DNA of 64,000 nucleotides from Vibrio rhodolitus (GCF_003350325.1 NZ_QLYZ01000003.1:300848-364847), one strand, 5' to 3'; shown: positions 25,168-33,867, numbered from the stretch's first letter. Notes: a model not told the origin generated them from the sequence alone. Numbers and translations are program-made.

Positions 25168-26400
25168 TTAAGTACTTTTCGCTATCGAGATAATGCGTTT
25201 TACCACTTCATCTTCGCTTACGTTGGTATTGCGATAATAACGGAAAATTTCAGAGTTGATCGCTTGTTGCGCGACAGGGTTGACCGCCATTGAATCTGTC
25301 ATGCTCGGAACCGCAAGCCCGTTGGCAGTCGCTTGGACAAAGTCTTGGTGAGACTGCACCTGACAAGGGTTAAAGCCAGTGAGGTCAATATCCGTTCTGA
25401 CCGGAATGGATCCTTTAATTTTATTGAAATTGGCTTGAAAGGTTTTATCTGCCAGTACATTTGCTGCTTGAGTCGCCTGTTGTTGGGTAAAACCAGCGGC
25501 ATCCATAAAAATAAAACTGTCCATATTGTAGAGGAAGGTATTGTGTGACTGCGGCGCAGGATAGCAGCCAACTTGCTGCGGAACCTTAACATCAGCCGCG
25601 AGCAAGTCCCCTAAGATCCAATCGCCACCGAGTTGGAATAACGCTTGGTTATCTAGCAAGTTTTGTGTGGCGGTATCCCAGTTTTGGTTGGGCTGCTGAG
25701 TCGGCACTAAACTTGAAACGCGGCGTAATTGACGTAAAGCGAGCCGCATTTGTTCGGTATCAATGTGATCGCGTTGGAGTTCTACCAAGGCTTTATAGTA
25801 AAAATCGACGCCACCGGTTGCGATGACCAAGCTTTCAAATAGCAGTGCCACTTGCCACGCTTGTTCACCAATCGCGAGTGGAATGACGTTGTGCTGCTTC
25901 GCCTTTTCCATGGCGTTGAACATCTCTGGCCAAGTTTTCGGTACTTCCAGCTGTAGCGTGGCGAGTAACTCATGATTGACCCACAACCAGTTGAGGCGGT
26001 GCAAGGTGATCGGCAATGCGACATAGCCGTTATCGGTTTTGTTGATATCGACGGTCAGCGGATAAAGGTGCTCATCCCAGTTTTGTGCGGCTGCTGTTTG
26101 ATTGATGGTGTGGACGATGCCGACCTCATCCCAAGCTTTAATGCTAGGACCTTCGATTTGGGCAATATCGGGGGTATTGCCTGCCAATGCCCGAGCTTGC
26201 AGCACCGTCATGGCAGTGTCGCCACCACCACCAAGAATTGGTGATTGCGTGAGAATAATGTCATGTTCAGCGAGATGTGTTTCAAGGGCATCCAGCGCCT
26301 TTTTTTCGCCTTTGGATGTCCACCAATGCAGGAACTCTACATCGGCTAGGCTAGCGCTGGAAAAGCTAGCCAAAAGTAAGGCTAGGGTGGTTTTTGTCAT
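25168..26400 (-). CDS. Periplasmic sugar-binding protein (ABC type), operon with a two-component system
   Basis: A 410-residue extracellular solute-binding protein (family 1, sugar type). The signal peptide is at about residues 1-20 (LALLLASFSSASLA), followed by VEFLHWWTSKGEKKALD, typical of maltose/sugar-binding proteins. No permease or ATPase genes lie beside it. Its ATG is two bases past the stop of the histidine kinase gene, so it is translated with the response regulator and kinase. I infer that it reports sugar to the kinase instead of, or as well as, feeding a transporter. The start at 26400 is chosen for the signal peptide. Confidence 0.88.
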   Translation of the reverse strand: MTKTTLALLLASFSSASLADVEFLHWWTSKGEKKALDALETHLAEHDIILTQSPILGGGGDTAMTVLQARALAGNTPDIAQIEGPSIKAWDEVGIVHTINQTAAAQNWDEHLYPLTVDINKTDNGYVALPITLHRLNWLWVNHELLATLQLEVPKTWPEMFNAMEKAKQHNVIPLAIGEQAWQVALLFESLVIATGGVDFYYKALVELQRDHIDTEQMRLALRQLRRVSSLVPTQQPNQNWDTATQNLLDNQALFQLGGDWILGDLLAADVKVPQQVGCYPAPQSHNTFLYNMDSFIFMDAAGFTQQQATQAANVLADKTFQANFNKIKGSIPVRTDIDLTGFNPCQVQSHQDFVQATANGLAVPSMTDSMAVNPVAQQAINSEIFRYYRNTNVSEDEVVKRIISIAKST

Positions 26401-26402
26401 AA

Positions 26403-27833
26403 CTAATCTCTTGGGAATGCAAGCGTTGCGCATAATCCGCCTTGGTAGGTTATCTCTAGCGAGAGGCTTCCGCCATGGGCTTTAACAATGCTTTGTGAAA
26501 TCGTAAGACCCAGCCCATTACCCTCTTGGTCGCTATGTCCACGATAGTAAGGTTGAATCAATTTATCTAATGTCGTTGGATCAAGACATGTGCCGTGGTC
26601 TTGCACGCAAATCGTTACAGATTCCGGATTTTGCTGCAGATACACATCAGCACGACCGCCGTATTTAACGGCGTTGTCGACTAGGTTTTGAATACAACGT
26701 TTGATAGCCAATGGCTTGCCCGCATAGGCAGTGACTTTTTCGCAGTGGAGAGTGATTTTATCGCCATTTGGGTCAATCGCGCTGGTTACGTGGATAATTA
26801 ACTGCTCAAGGTCGATCGGCTCTATATCTTCGTGAATATCGGTCTCTTTGATGCATTGCAATGCGCCTTTGACCATCAAATCCAAATCGTTAGCAATGCG
26901 GGTAAAACGCTCTCGGTCAGTGTCATCATCAAGCATTTCTGCCCGCAGCTTTAAACACGCGATCGGCGTTTTAAGATCGTGGGAAATCGCACCAAATAGC
27001 ATTTCGCGATCCTTAATATGGCTATCGATGCGGCGATTCATTTTGTTAAACGCGTGTACCGCAGCTTTAAGTTCAGCGCTACCTTCTTCGCGCACCTCAG
27101 GCACTTTTAAGCGACTCGACATCAAGGTCGCCGCTTTCGCTAGTTGGCGAATAGGGCGAATTTCTCGCTGCACCACAAACCAAGTACAAATCAGCAGCAA
27201 AAGCGCAGAAAGTAACATGGTGAACCATTCACGAATGTCGAAATAGCTGGTTTCTAAGTTGATGTATGGTGCTGGTAAAACTGCCGCTAAATAGAACCAA
27301 GCCTGTTGGTCTACTTTGACTTGAATGACCAAAATCGGCGGATTGAGATCGCCATAGGAAAGCGAATAATGCCCCCATAACATCGGTAGCTCATCAATCG
27401 GAAGCTCTTTGTTAAACACTTTCAACTTGTCACGGCGCGTAAATTCAACTTGAATATCCGGCGCATCTTGCAGTTCGTTGTGTAGCACCTGTTCGACTTC
27501 GTCAATAACCATGGTTTTACGCGGACTATCTGGCAAAGGCGCGACAGGGATCTGATGATTATTGAGTGAAACGAAAAAGCGTGTGCCGCCCATATTGCGC
27601 AACTGATTCAACACTAAGTGGCGATATTCAGGAGGCAAGGTTTGGAAAAATGAAATGGTTGATGCTGCGCTTAGTGCCAAGCTATTTACTGTCGTTTTTA
27701 AGCCTTGCTCATCTTTATCACTACTGTGTTGATACCAAATCAATCCAGCGAGAAACTGGGCAATAATGATCACGCACAGCAGAAACAAACTGGTGCGCAT
27801 GGCTAAGGAATTGGTTAGCCCTTTAACCTTCAT
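26403..27833 (-). CDS. Sensor histidine kinase
   Basis: A 476-residue kinase. Membrane segments lie at about residues 13-30 and 203-220, leaving a periplasmic domain of roughly 170 residues. HAMP follows, then the H-box FGAISHDLKTPI with phosphoryl His285 and the ATPase domain (N-box NLVDNAVKYGG, G-box EGNGLGLTIS). The ATG at 27833 lies inside the end of the response regulator gene, so the two are coupled; a GTG at 27842 is possible. It sits between the regulator and a sugar-binding protein, its probable input partner. Confidence 0.92.
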   Translation of the reverse strand: MKVKGLTNSLAMRTSLFLLCVIIIAQFLAGLIWYQHSSDKDEQGLKTTVNSLALSAASTISFFQTLPPEYRHLVLNQLRNMGGTRFFVSLNNHQIPVAPLPDSPRKTMVIDEVEQVLHNELQDAPDIQVEFTRRDKLKVFNKELPIDELPMLWGHYSLSYGDLNPPILVIQVKVDQQAWFYLAAVLPAPYINLETSYFDIREWFTMLLSALLLLICTWFVVQREIRPIRQLAKAATLMSSRLKVPEVREEGSAELKAAVHAFNKMNRRIDSHIKDREMLFGAISHDLKTPIACLKLRAEMLDDDTDRERFTRIANDLDLMVKGALQCIKETDIHEDIEPIDLEQLIIHVTSAIDPNGDKITLHCEKVTAYAGKPLAIKRCIQNLVDNAVKYGGRADVYLQQNPESVTICVQDHGTCLDPTTLDKLIQPYYRGHSDQEGNGLGLTISQSIVKAHGGSLSLEITYQGGLCATLAFPRD

Positions 27834-28530
27834 ATTGCACACCGGAAGTTAGCATGTAGCCTTTGTTGCGCACGGTTAAAATTAGCGAGCGATCTTTGTC
27901 ATCCAGATGGTGACGCAGGCGGCTGATTTGCACATCAATACCGCGCTCAAAAGGATCGGCATCTCGTCCCCAGATTTCACGAGCAATATCGTCACGCGAT
28001 AAGATTGACTCAGCGTGGGCAATAAATAGTCCAAGTAGGGATAAGTCGGCGCCACTCAGCTGCTTTACTTCAAGTGAAGGAAGGTGTGTGAGTTGGCGGG
28101 TAACCGTATCGAGTTGCCACTGATCAAAACGCACTTTACGCGCTAATTTGGCACTTTGGCTGGTTACGCTGCGGCGCAATATGGTTTTGATGCGAGCAAG
28201 TAACTCTCTTGGGCTAAAGGATTTGGTGATGTAATCATCTGCGCCCATCTCTAGACCAGCAACACGGTCTGCTTCTTCTGTGACCGCGGTTAACATGATA
28301 ATTGGCACATTTGAAGTTCGGCGCAGTTGCTGGCACAGGGTAAAGCCATCATCGCCGGGCATCATGATGTCTAAAATGATCAAATCAGGCTGGTGAGTTT
28401 GTAATTGCTGCCACATCACCACGCCATTTTCTGCGCCGATGACATCAAAGCCTGCTTTGCCAAGATAATCACTTAGTGCTTCACGCAGGTCTTGGTTATC
28501 GTCGACTACTAAGATTTGCTTTGCACTCAT
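27823..28530 (-). CDS. OmpR-family response regulator
   Basis: A 235-residue regulator. The receiver domain has phospho-acceptor Asp54 in LIILDIMMPGDDG, acidic pair Asp10-Asp11 and the conserved Lys in DDYITKSFSPREL. The C-terminal winged helix ends in DVQISRLRHHLDDKDRSLI and a GYML turn, typical of OmpR-type DNA binding. First gene of the regulator-kinase-binding-protein operon; its 3' end overlaps the kinase start. A 22-base palindrome lies about 100 bases upstream. Confidence 0.94.
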   Translation of the reverse strand: MSAKQILVVDDNQDLREALSDYLGKAGFDVIGAENGVVMWQQLQTHQPDLIILDIMMPGDDGFTLCQQLRRTSNVPIIMLTAVTEEADRVAGLEMGADDYITKSFSPRELLARIKTILRRSVTSQSAKLARKVRFDQWQLDTVTRQLTHLPSLEVKQLSGADLSLLGLFIAHAESILSRDDIAREIWGRDADPFERGIDVQISRLRHHLDDKDRSLILTVRNKGYMLTSGVQYEG

Positions 28531-28628
28531 GTTTGAATTAACTCTCGTTTGCTATTGCTAATATGATGCCATTCAACTCAGCTTTCTCAATCAGTTAGCC
28601 ATTAAATTGCTGGATTTGTGAGGGGATT

Positions 28629-28650
28629 TTTGTAAGTGAGCTCTTACAAA
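28629..28650. promoter_or_regulatory. Palindrome upstream of the response regulator gene
   Basis: TTTGTAAG and CTTACAAA pair perfectly with a six-base spacer. It lies about 100 bases upstream of the regulator start and could be an operator for it, or part of a small RNA promoter on the other strand. Confidence 0.4.
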
Positions 28651-28849
28651 TGCGACGGAATTTGCAACCTTCGAGCATTATTTGTTCCGTATTATCAAGC
28701 TTGATTCTTCAGATAGCCTCCCCCAACTTTGTTGGCAAACGCTCCTGTTTGGCAAAGTTACAGCTATTTGGTGGAATTTATTGTTGTGCAGTTACGGTGC
28801 TGCTAGCAGACCTATCTAACCCAGCAGATATTTCTTGAACAGCGCTACA

Positions 28850-28878
28850 GCCAACCATCTCTGGGTTGGCTTTTTTTT
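28850..28878 (+). terminator. Strong terminator without an assigned gene
   Basis: AGCCAACC and GGTTGGCT around a seven-base loop are followed by eight T. No good protein gene ends before it on the plus strand, so it may end a small RNA starting somewhere in 28560-28800. Confidence 0.8.
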
Positions 28879-28963
28879 GTCCGTTTTTCCCGGTTGTTTC
28901 ATCATACTGAGTGGTTTTGGAGCGCAGGCAAGCATTCGCCCAACTTATGCTTGTTTACTAGAA

Positions 28964-28981
28964 CCTCAAGTTAAGTTGAAG
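28964..28981 (+). promoter_or_regulatory. SoxR box in the soxR promoter
   Basis: CCTCAAGTTAAGTTGAAG agrees at 16 of 18 positions with the SoxR operator CCTCAAGTTAACTTGAGG. A TAGAAC -35-like and AGGTAT -10-like element flank it with the unusual 19-base spacing that SoxR-controlled promoters use. It lies 41 bases before the soxR start. Confidence 0.7.
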
Positions 28982-29022
28982 TAAGGTATTGAAGTGAAAG
29001 CTTACATTATAGGGAGTTAAGG

Positions 29023-29466
29023 ATGGAAATGTCGGTGGGGCAAGTGGCAGAGCGAGCGGGAGTGAAAGTTTCAGCTTTGCATTTTTATGAACAAAAAGGC
29101 TTGATCAGTAGCTGGCGTAATCAAGGCAATCAGCGTCGCTACGATCGCAGTGTGATTCGCCGAGTTGCGGTGATTAAGGCCGCTCAACAAGTCGGAATGA
29201 GCTTAGAGGAGATCGCTAAAGCGTTCGAGCTCCTGCCGAAGCATAAAGCACCGACCAAAACGCAGTGGGAAGCGATGGCGACTCAGTGGCATAAAGATCT
29301 TGAGCATCGCATTTTGCAACTCAAAGCGCTGCAGCAAGATTTAAATGGCTGTATTGGTTGCGGCTGTCTGTCACTCGATAGCTGCAATTTGCGTAACCCT
29401 GAAGATACTCGAGCTACTGAACATACCGGTCAATCTTTGCTGACAGAGCCTGAAGACAACTTTTAA
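29023..29466 (+). CDS. soxR: Redox-sensing transcriptional activator SoxR
   Basis: A 147-residue MerR-family regulator. The winged helix occupies about residues 3-70 with the family's SALHFYEQKGLI. Four cysteines, C110, C113, C115 and C121 (CIGCGC...C), have exactly the spacing that holds the [2Fe-2S] cluster in SoxR. Oxidation of the cluster by redox-cycling compounds switches on target promoters. No soxS lies nearby, as usual outside enteric bacteria. A SoxR box precedes the gene itself, implying self-control. The 3' end overlaps the convergent transporter gene by four bases. Confidence 0.96.
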   Translation: MEMSVGQVAERAGVKVSALHFYEQKGLISSWRNQGNQRRYDRSVIRRVAVIKAAQQVGMSLEEIAKAFELLPKHKAPTKTQWEAMATQWHKDLEHRILQLKALQQDLNGCIGCGCLSLDSCNLRNPEDTRATEHTGQSLLTEPEDNF

Positions 29467-30338
29467 AGTGATAAGGCAAAGGAGAGCAGTAATGGCAGCG
29501 TCAATACGCTGAAAAAATTACCATACAGCACCATAGAAGCCACTTTATCCGGTTGGATTCCAAATCGCTCGGCGAACATATAATTCATCACTGCCGGTGG
29601 CAGCATGGCAAATAACACCATCATTTGTAATTGCATTGTTGGTAAAGGGATAAACAAGTAGATCAGCCAAAATGCCACGGCTCCGGTAAAGAGCGATTGC
29701 GCGGTGCAGAATAATCCTATCTTAAGACCTGACAGTCGCATGTTGCACATTTGCGCTCCGAGTGACAGCAACATGACCGGCACGGCGGCTTGCCCCAATA
29801 GCGCCGTCGCTTCATACAGCGGCGTCCAAATAGTGAACCCAGCTAAGTTAATCGCCAATGCTGCCGCTGCTGCGAGAAACACAGGCATGCGAATGACTTG
29901 CTTAAATGGGTTGCCATTACTTAACACCGCTAAGCCCAGAGTGATATGAGTACAGGCTGAAACGACAAAGAGTAGCACCGCTGCAGCAAGTGCTGATTCG
30001 CCAAATGTGTAAGTAAACAGAGGAATGGCAAGATTACCGCTATTGCGGAACATATGTGGTGGTGCCCAGGCGCGATACTCAATTTTGAGTAGCTTGCAGA
30101 TAGGCAACATTACCAAGCCTGGTACTAGCACCGCGATCAATGCGGCACTTAGCAACGGGACTTGCTCTGTATCGAGTGGCATGGCGACTAATGAAGAAAA
30201 CACCAGCGCGGGTGTAAACGCATCCATATTAATGCGATTGATCGCTTTGAAATCGGGACGAATCCAACGTCCGACGGAGTAGCCGACTAACACCAGCGCA
30301 AAGACCGGGAACAGTATTGCTAATACTTGTTGTAACAT
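29463..30338 (-). CDS. AEC-family (auxin efflux carrier-like) transporter
   Basis: A 291-residue membrane protein with about ten segments and the family layout, including FRNSGNLAIPLFTYTFGE in the middle and an LPPAVMNYMFAERFG motif near the end. AEC proteins in bacteria carry malate or other organic acids; the substrate here is unknown. It ends four bases inside soxR on the other strand, so the two transcripts overlap at their ends. Confidence 0.88.
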   Translation of the reverse strand: MLQQVLAILFPVFALVLVGYSVGRWIRPDFKAINRINMDAFTPALVFSSLVAMPLDTEQVPLLSAALIAVLVPGLVMLPICKLLKIEYRAWAPPHMFRNSGNLAIPLFTYTFGESALAAAVLLFVVSACTHITLGLAVLSNGNPFKQVIRMPVFLAAAAALAINLAGFTIWTPLYEATALLGQAAVPVMLLSLGAQMCNMRLSGLKIGLFCTAQSLFTGAVAFWLIYLFIPLPTMQLQMMVLFAMLPPAVMNYMFAERFGIQPDKVASMVLYGNFFSVLTLPLLLSFALSL

Positions 30339-30516
30339 TCCATTGCAGTTAAATGATTGAGCAGAAAGTAAACATACCAGTCTTATATGTGTGAGTCACT
30401 GAAAGCGCGATATAATTTTACAGCATTGTTCTCCTTAAAGAAGGTCGCTTGGGGATAGTCACTAATTCTGCTAATGTGCTTTTTAGCGAATATGATTTGT
30501 TGAGGTAGTACGGGCG

Positions 30517-31359
30517 ATGGAACAAGTGGGACAAACGGCGCTGATTGTCGAGGGCGGCGCAATGCGCAGCGTTTTCTCTTGCGGTATCCTAGACCATTTC
30601 TTAGCGGAAAACTTTTCTCCGTTTGAGAGCTTTTGGGGGGTATCGGCTGGAGCAAGCAATCTGGCTGCCTATCTTGCTAAGATGCCGGGCAGAAACAAAA
30701 AAATTTACCTTGATTACAGTCGTCGCAAAGAGTTCATCAATCTACGCCAATATCTAGGTGGCGGTGATTTAATTGATCTAGACTGGATGTGGCAAATCAC
30801 ACTTGATGAGTTAGGGATTGATAGACAAGTTCTAACCGCTGATAAGCGTCCGTTTTTTCTTGTGGTGGCTCGTCAAGATAGCGGACAAGCTGAGTATCAT
30901 ACACCTGATGTCGATATGCTTGCCGAAACAATGAAAGCCTCAAGTGCATTGCCTATTATGTATCGCCATGGCGTTGATTTGAATGGCAAACGTTATGTCG
31001 ATGGCGGTGTTGCTGATGCCATTCCAGTGGCAGAGGCGATAGCGCGCGGTGCGCGTAAAATCATGGTATTGCGCAGTAGACCGGCAAGTTACCGGAAAAG
31101 TGATGAGAAACTAAAGCCGCTGCTTAAACATTTGCTGCGTGAGACGCCCAACCTGATTGAGCCGATGCTCACTAGAGCGGCGCGTTACAATCAAACGGTA
31201 GCCTTAATTGAAAACCCGCCGCAAGGGGTGGAGATTATGCAAATTTGCCCGCCAGAGAGCTTTAAACTCAAGCGACTAAGTCGTGATGCCAGTTCATTAG
31301 AGCTTGCTTACCAGCTTGGTGTTGAAGCAGGGCAAGAGGCAATAGAGCGCTGGAAGTGA
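30517..31359 (+). CDS. Patatin-like phospholipase
   Basis: A 280-residue patatin-family lipid hydrolase. The oxyanion loop is VEGGAMRSVF (residues 11-20), the nucleophile Ser43 is in GVSAGAS, and the partner Asp162 is in VDGGVADAIPV, forming a Ser-Asp dyad. It has no signal peptide and is probably cytoplasmic, like RssA/YjjU-type proteins. It ends two bases from the convergent P-loop gene. Confidence 0.92.
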   Translation: MEQVGQTALIVEGGAMRSVFSCGILDHFLAENFSPFESFWGVSAGASNLAAYLAKMPGRNKKIYLDYSRRKEFINLRQYLGGGDLIDLDWMWQITLDELGIDRQVLTADKRPFFLVVARQDSGQAEYHTPDVDMLAETMKASSALPIMYRHGVDLNGKRYVDGGVADAIPVAEAIARGARKIMVLRSRPASYRKSDEKLKPLLKHLLRETPNLIEPMLTRAARYNQTVALIENPPQGVEIMQICPPESFKLKRLSRDASSLELAYQLGVEAGQEAIERWK

Positions 31360-31361
31360 GT

Positions 31362-31871
31362 TTAAGCGAGCTCGATGGCAGCAATTAATTCATCGACACA
31401 GGCTTGGATGGATCTACCCGCGGTATCAATGCGTATTACGTCTCTATCCCATGGGTGATAGTCTCGATCTATCACTTCTTGCCAAGTTGGTTGTTTAAGA
31501 TTAGCAATGCTAGAGACACGTGTTTCGACTCGATGTTGGTGCTCTTGGCGGTCACTGCAAATCACTTCAATGTTGATATAACGAGCGTTGGCATCTAGCG
31601 CAACCTGCTGCCATTCGTTGCGAGTTAACGGGATCGGGTTACAGCAATCGGCGATGGCGCTAAGACCCAGCTTTAGGTTGTCGCTGACAATGCGATAACT
31701 CAGTCGATACCCTTCACCTTGCACATCAAATTGACATAGATCGCGCAGCCCTTGTTCGACCGTGTCGATGCGTAAAAACAGTGCTCCGGTGTGTTTTGCG
31801 AGACCTTGAGCAAGGGTGGTTTTTCCACTGCCGGGTAAGCCAGAAAAAAGGTATAGAGTGGGTTTATTCAT
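31362..31871 (-). CDS. P-loop kinase-like ATPase (AAA_33/zeta-type fold)
   Basis: A 169-residue small P-loop protein with Walker A GLPGSGKTTLA (residues 11-21) and a helical lid region. Such stand-alone proteins phosphorylate small molecules; the substrate is unknown. There is no antitoxin next to it, so a toxin role is not suggested. Its start overlaps the end of the LysR gene by eight bases, so the two are co-translated. Confidence 0.85.
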   Translation of the reverse strand: MNKPTLYLFSGLPGSGKTTLAQGLAKHTGALFLRIDTVEQGLRDLCQFDVQGEGYRLSYRIVSDNLKLGLSAIADCCNPIPLTRNEWQQVALDANARYINIEVICSDRQEHQHRVETRVSSIANLKQPTWQEVIDRDYHPWDRDVIRIDTAGRSIQACVDELIAAIELA

Positions 31872-32775
31872 TGTGTGCCTTCGCCATCTTTTTAAGTAGA
31901 AAATCGATCAATACCCTAACGCGTTTTGCTTTTTGGCTATTTTGGTGAAAGTAGACATGCAAGCCTGCGTATGAATACCAGTACTCGGGCATAACAGGTA
32001 CCAAGTCCCCACAAGCTAAAGCTTTTTCAACCATTGGCGTAACCGCTCGGCACAATCCAAATCCCTTTTTAGCCGCGTCGATCAGCACATCGGTATCATT
32101 GGCGATCAGCGCTGATTGAGTATCGAGGCTAAGCACTTCACCTTGGTTAAGTAGTCGCATTGGCGCAAGTTGATTTGAGGTCAAAAAACGATATTGAATA
32201 AATTTATGTTTGACCAACTCGGATGGATTATTAGGCAAGCCAAACTTGGCAATGTAACTTGGCGCAGCAACGATAGCTTCTTTTAGGGCTGGAGTGAGTG
32301 GGCGGGCGACCATCCCTTCTTCAACTTTATCACCAAAACGAATCCCTAAATCGAAACCTTCCGCAAGAATATCGACGGTTGCATCGGAGATGGATAGTTC
32401 CAGCTCAATGTCTGGATAGCGCTGGCAAAATTCGGCGTAGATAGGCTCTATATAGAGTTGATAAACAAAGCGCGGCATCGTGATACGCACTTTGCCAGAC
32501 GGGACTTTACTTAGCTCGCTGACACTTTCGATAGCGAAACTGAGTTCATCAATCGGGTAACGTGTCTTTTCAAGCAATTGCACGCCTGCTTGAGTCAGTT
32601 CCATGCGCCTGGTTGTGCGTGTAAATAGCGGTAGCCCTAAACTTTCTTCCAGCGCTTTAAGTGCTTGGCTCACCGATGGAGGTGCGACTTCGAGTTTGCG
32701 TGCTGCACCAGAAATGCTGCCTTCACCGACGATGGTGTGAAACATCAGAAGCTGATTGTAGGTTGTTCCATTCAT
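31864..32775 (-). CDS. LysR-family transcriptional regulator
   Basis: A 303-residue LysR protein. The N-terminal winged helix carries GSISGAARKLEVAPPSVSQALKALEE-type sequence around residues 15-40, and the ligand-binding domain follows from residue 85. The start at 32775 follows GGGAATC; an upstream ATG at 32796 would add seven residues. It is divergent from the flavodoxin-fold/SnoaL fusion gene, the usual arrangement for a LysR regulator and its target. Confidence 0.92.
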   Translation of the reverse strand: MNGTTYNQLLMFHTIVGEGSISGAARKLEVAPPSVSQALKALEESLGLPLFTRTTRRMELTQAGVQLLEKTRYPIDELSFAIESVSELSKVPSGKVRITMPRFVYQLYIEPIYAEFCQRYPDIELELSISDATVDILAEGFDLGIRFGDKVEEGMVARPLTPALKEAIVAAPSYIAKFGLPNNPSELVKHKFIQYRFLTSNQLAPMRLLNQGEVLSLDTQSALIANDTDVLIDAAKKGFGLCRAVTPMVEKALACGDLVPVMPEYWYSYAGLHVYFHQNSQKAKRVRVLIDFLLKKMAKAHNE

Positions 32776-32840
32776 TTTAGATTCCCGACCTGACATGCAG
32801 ATTGTTAGTTTTAAACTAATAATTATTTAATGAAAATTCA

Positions 32841-32854
32841 TCTAAAAATTTAGA
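32841..32854. promoter_or_regulatory. Candidate LysR operator between divergent genes
   Basis: TCTAAA and TTTAGA form a perfect dyad with a two-base centre in the 135-base gap between the LysR gene and the fusion oxidoreductase gene. AT-rich context makes chance matches likely, so this is tentative. Confidence 0.35.
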
Positions 32855-32910
32855 ATCAAGCGCGCTAAATTACGCTTATCGGTCACTTATTCAGTATTAG
32901 AGAGTATTCC

Positions 32911-33867
32911 ATGAGTAAAGTCGTTGTGATTTCAGGTCACCCAAACCTAGATGATTCGTACACAAATAGTGTGATTTTAGAGCAGGTAGATAAGCAGTTA
33001 AGCGATGTGGCAATTCGCCGTTTGGATCAATTGTATCCCCACTATCAAATCAACGTTGAGGAAGAGCAACAAGCGCTATTGGCTGCCGATGTGGTGGTGC
33101 TGCAGTTTCCTTTCTACTGGTATTCAGTTCCTGCACTGCTAAAGAAATGGATTGATGATGTGTTTACCTTTAACTTTGCCTATGGAACCCATGGCGACAA
33201 GTTAAAAGGCAAGGAATTTATCTTGTCATTTACTATTGGCGGTCCAGCAGAGTCTTACGATCCGCTAGGCTACAACCACTTTAGTATTGAACAGTTGATC
33301 CAACCTTTGCAGCAAACGGCTTATTTGGCGGGAATGAACTTTCATAAGCCAGTTTATAGCCACAGAATGGTTTACATTCCCAATGTTTACAATGAACTTG
33401 AAGAAGTGCAGGCGAGAGCGATGGAACATGCGACGCGATTAACTGAGCAAGTTCGTAATATAACGCACTCACCGCAGGCGAAGATCACCGCGTTTGTTAA
33501 GCAGTGGTTTGAACAATTTGATCAACTGAAGCCCGAGACAGAAGTCTACACTCGCTACTTGGCTGAGGATGTGGTTTGGGAATCTCCAGAAGGGCGTTTT
33601 GTTGGGCGTGATGGGTTTCGAGCTTGGTATGACAAAGCACGTGCAACCTTTAAACCTAATTGCCAACACGACGTTCATCAAATCGATATTAAGCCTGATG
33701 GTGACAATTACCGAGTTGAACTGCGCGTGATGCTTACGGCTGAAACCTACTTAGACTCAGATCTTAAAGGTGAGCGAATTACTCTGCCAGTGAATGAAGT
33801 TTGGCAAGTGAGTCTCGATGCGCAGGGCATCCCGACGATTCATCGTTACCAAGTAGAGTTAGCGTAG
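32911..33867 (+). CDS. Flavodoxin-fold NAD(P)H oxidoreductase fused to SnoaL-like domain
   Basis: A 318-residue two-domain protein. Residues 1-185 are a flavodoxin_2/MdaB-type quinone reductase: VVVISGHPNLDDS at the start, FPFYWYSVPALLKKWIDDV, and the IGGPAESYDP flavin loop. Residues about 195-318 form an NTF2/SnoaL fold (YLAEDVVWESPEGRFVGRDGFRAWY). Normal family members stop near 190 residues, so the second domain is an extra. It could bind a quinone, polyketide-like compound or other cyclic substrate. It is divergent from a LysR gene that probably controls it. Confidence 0.88.
   Translation: MSKVVVISGHPNLDDSYTNSVILEQVDKQLSDVAIRRLDQLYPHYQINVEEEQQALLAADVVVLQFPFYWYSVPALLKKWIDDVFTFNFAYGTHGDKLKGKEFILSFTIGGPAESYDPLGYNHFSIEQLIQPLQQTAYLAGMNFHKPVYSHRMVYIPNVYNELEEVQARAMEHATRLTEQVRNITHSPQAKITAFVKQWFEQFDQLKPETEVYTRYLAEDVVWESPEGRFVGRDGFRAWYDKARATFKPNCQHDVHQIDIKPDGDNYRVELRVMLTAETYLDSDLKGERITLPVNEVWQVSLDAQGIPTIHRYQVELA

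Larger units (their letters stand above)
28531..29022. other. Intergenic region with palindrome, unassigned terminator and SoxR box
   Basis: About 490 bases between divergent genes. It holds a 22-base palindrome (28629-28650), a strong plus-strand terminator (28850-28878) with no convincing protein gene before it, and the soxR promoter region. A 62-codon frame at 28650-28838 lacks a ribosome binding site and looks spurious. Confidence 0.6.

Noticed and set aside
28650..28838. A 62-codon plus-strand frame before the unassigned terminator
   Set aside because: No ribosome binding site, atypical composition and no recognisable features; the region is better explained as non-coding or a small RNA.
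31362..31871. Zeta-toxin interpretation of the P-loop protein
   Set aside because: There is no epsilon-type antitoxin next to it, and it is translationally coupled to a LysR gene; a small-molecule kinase is more likely.
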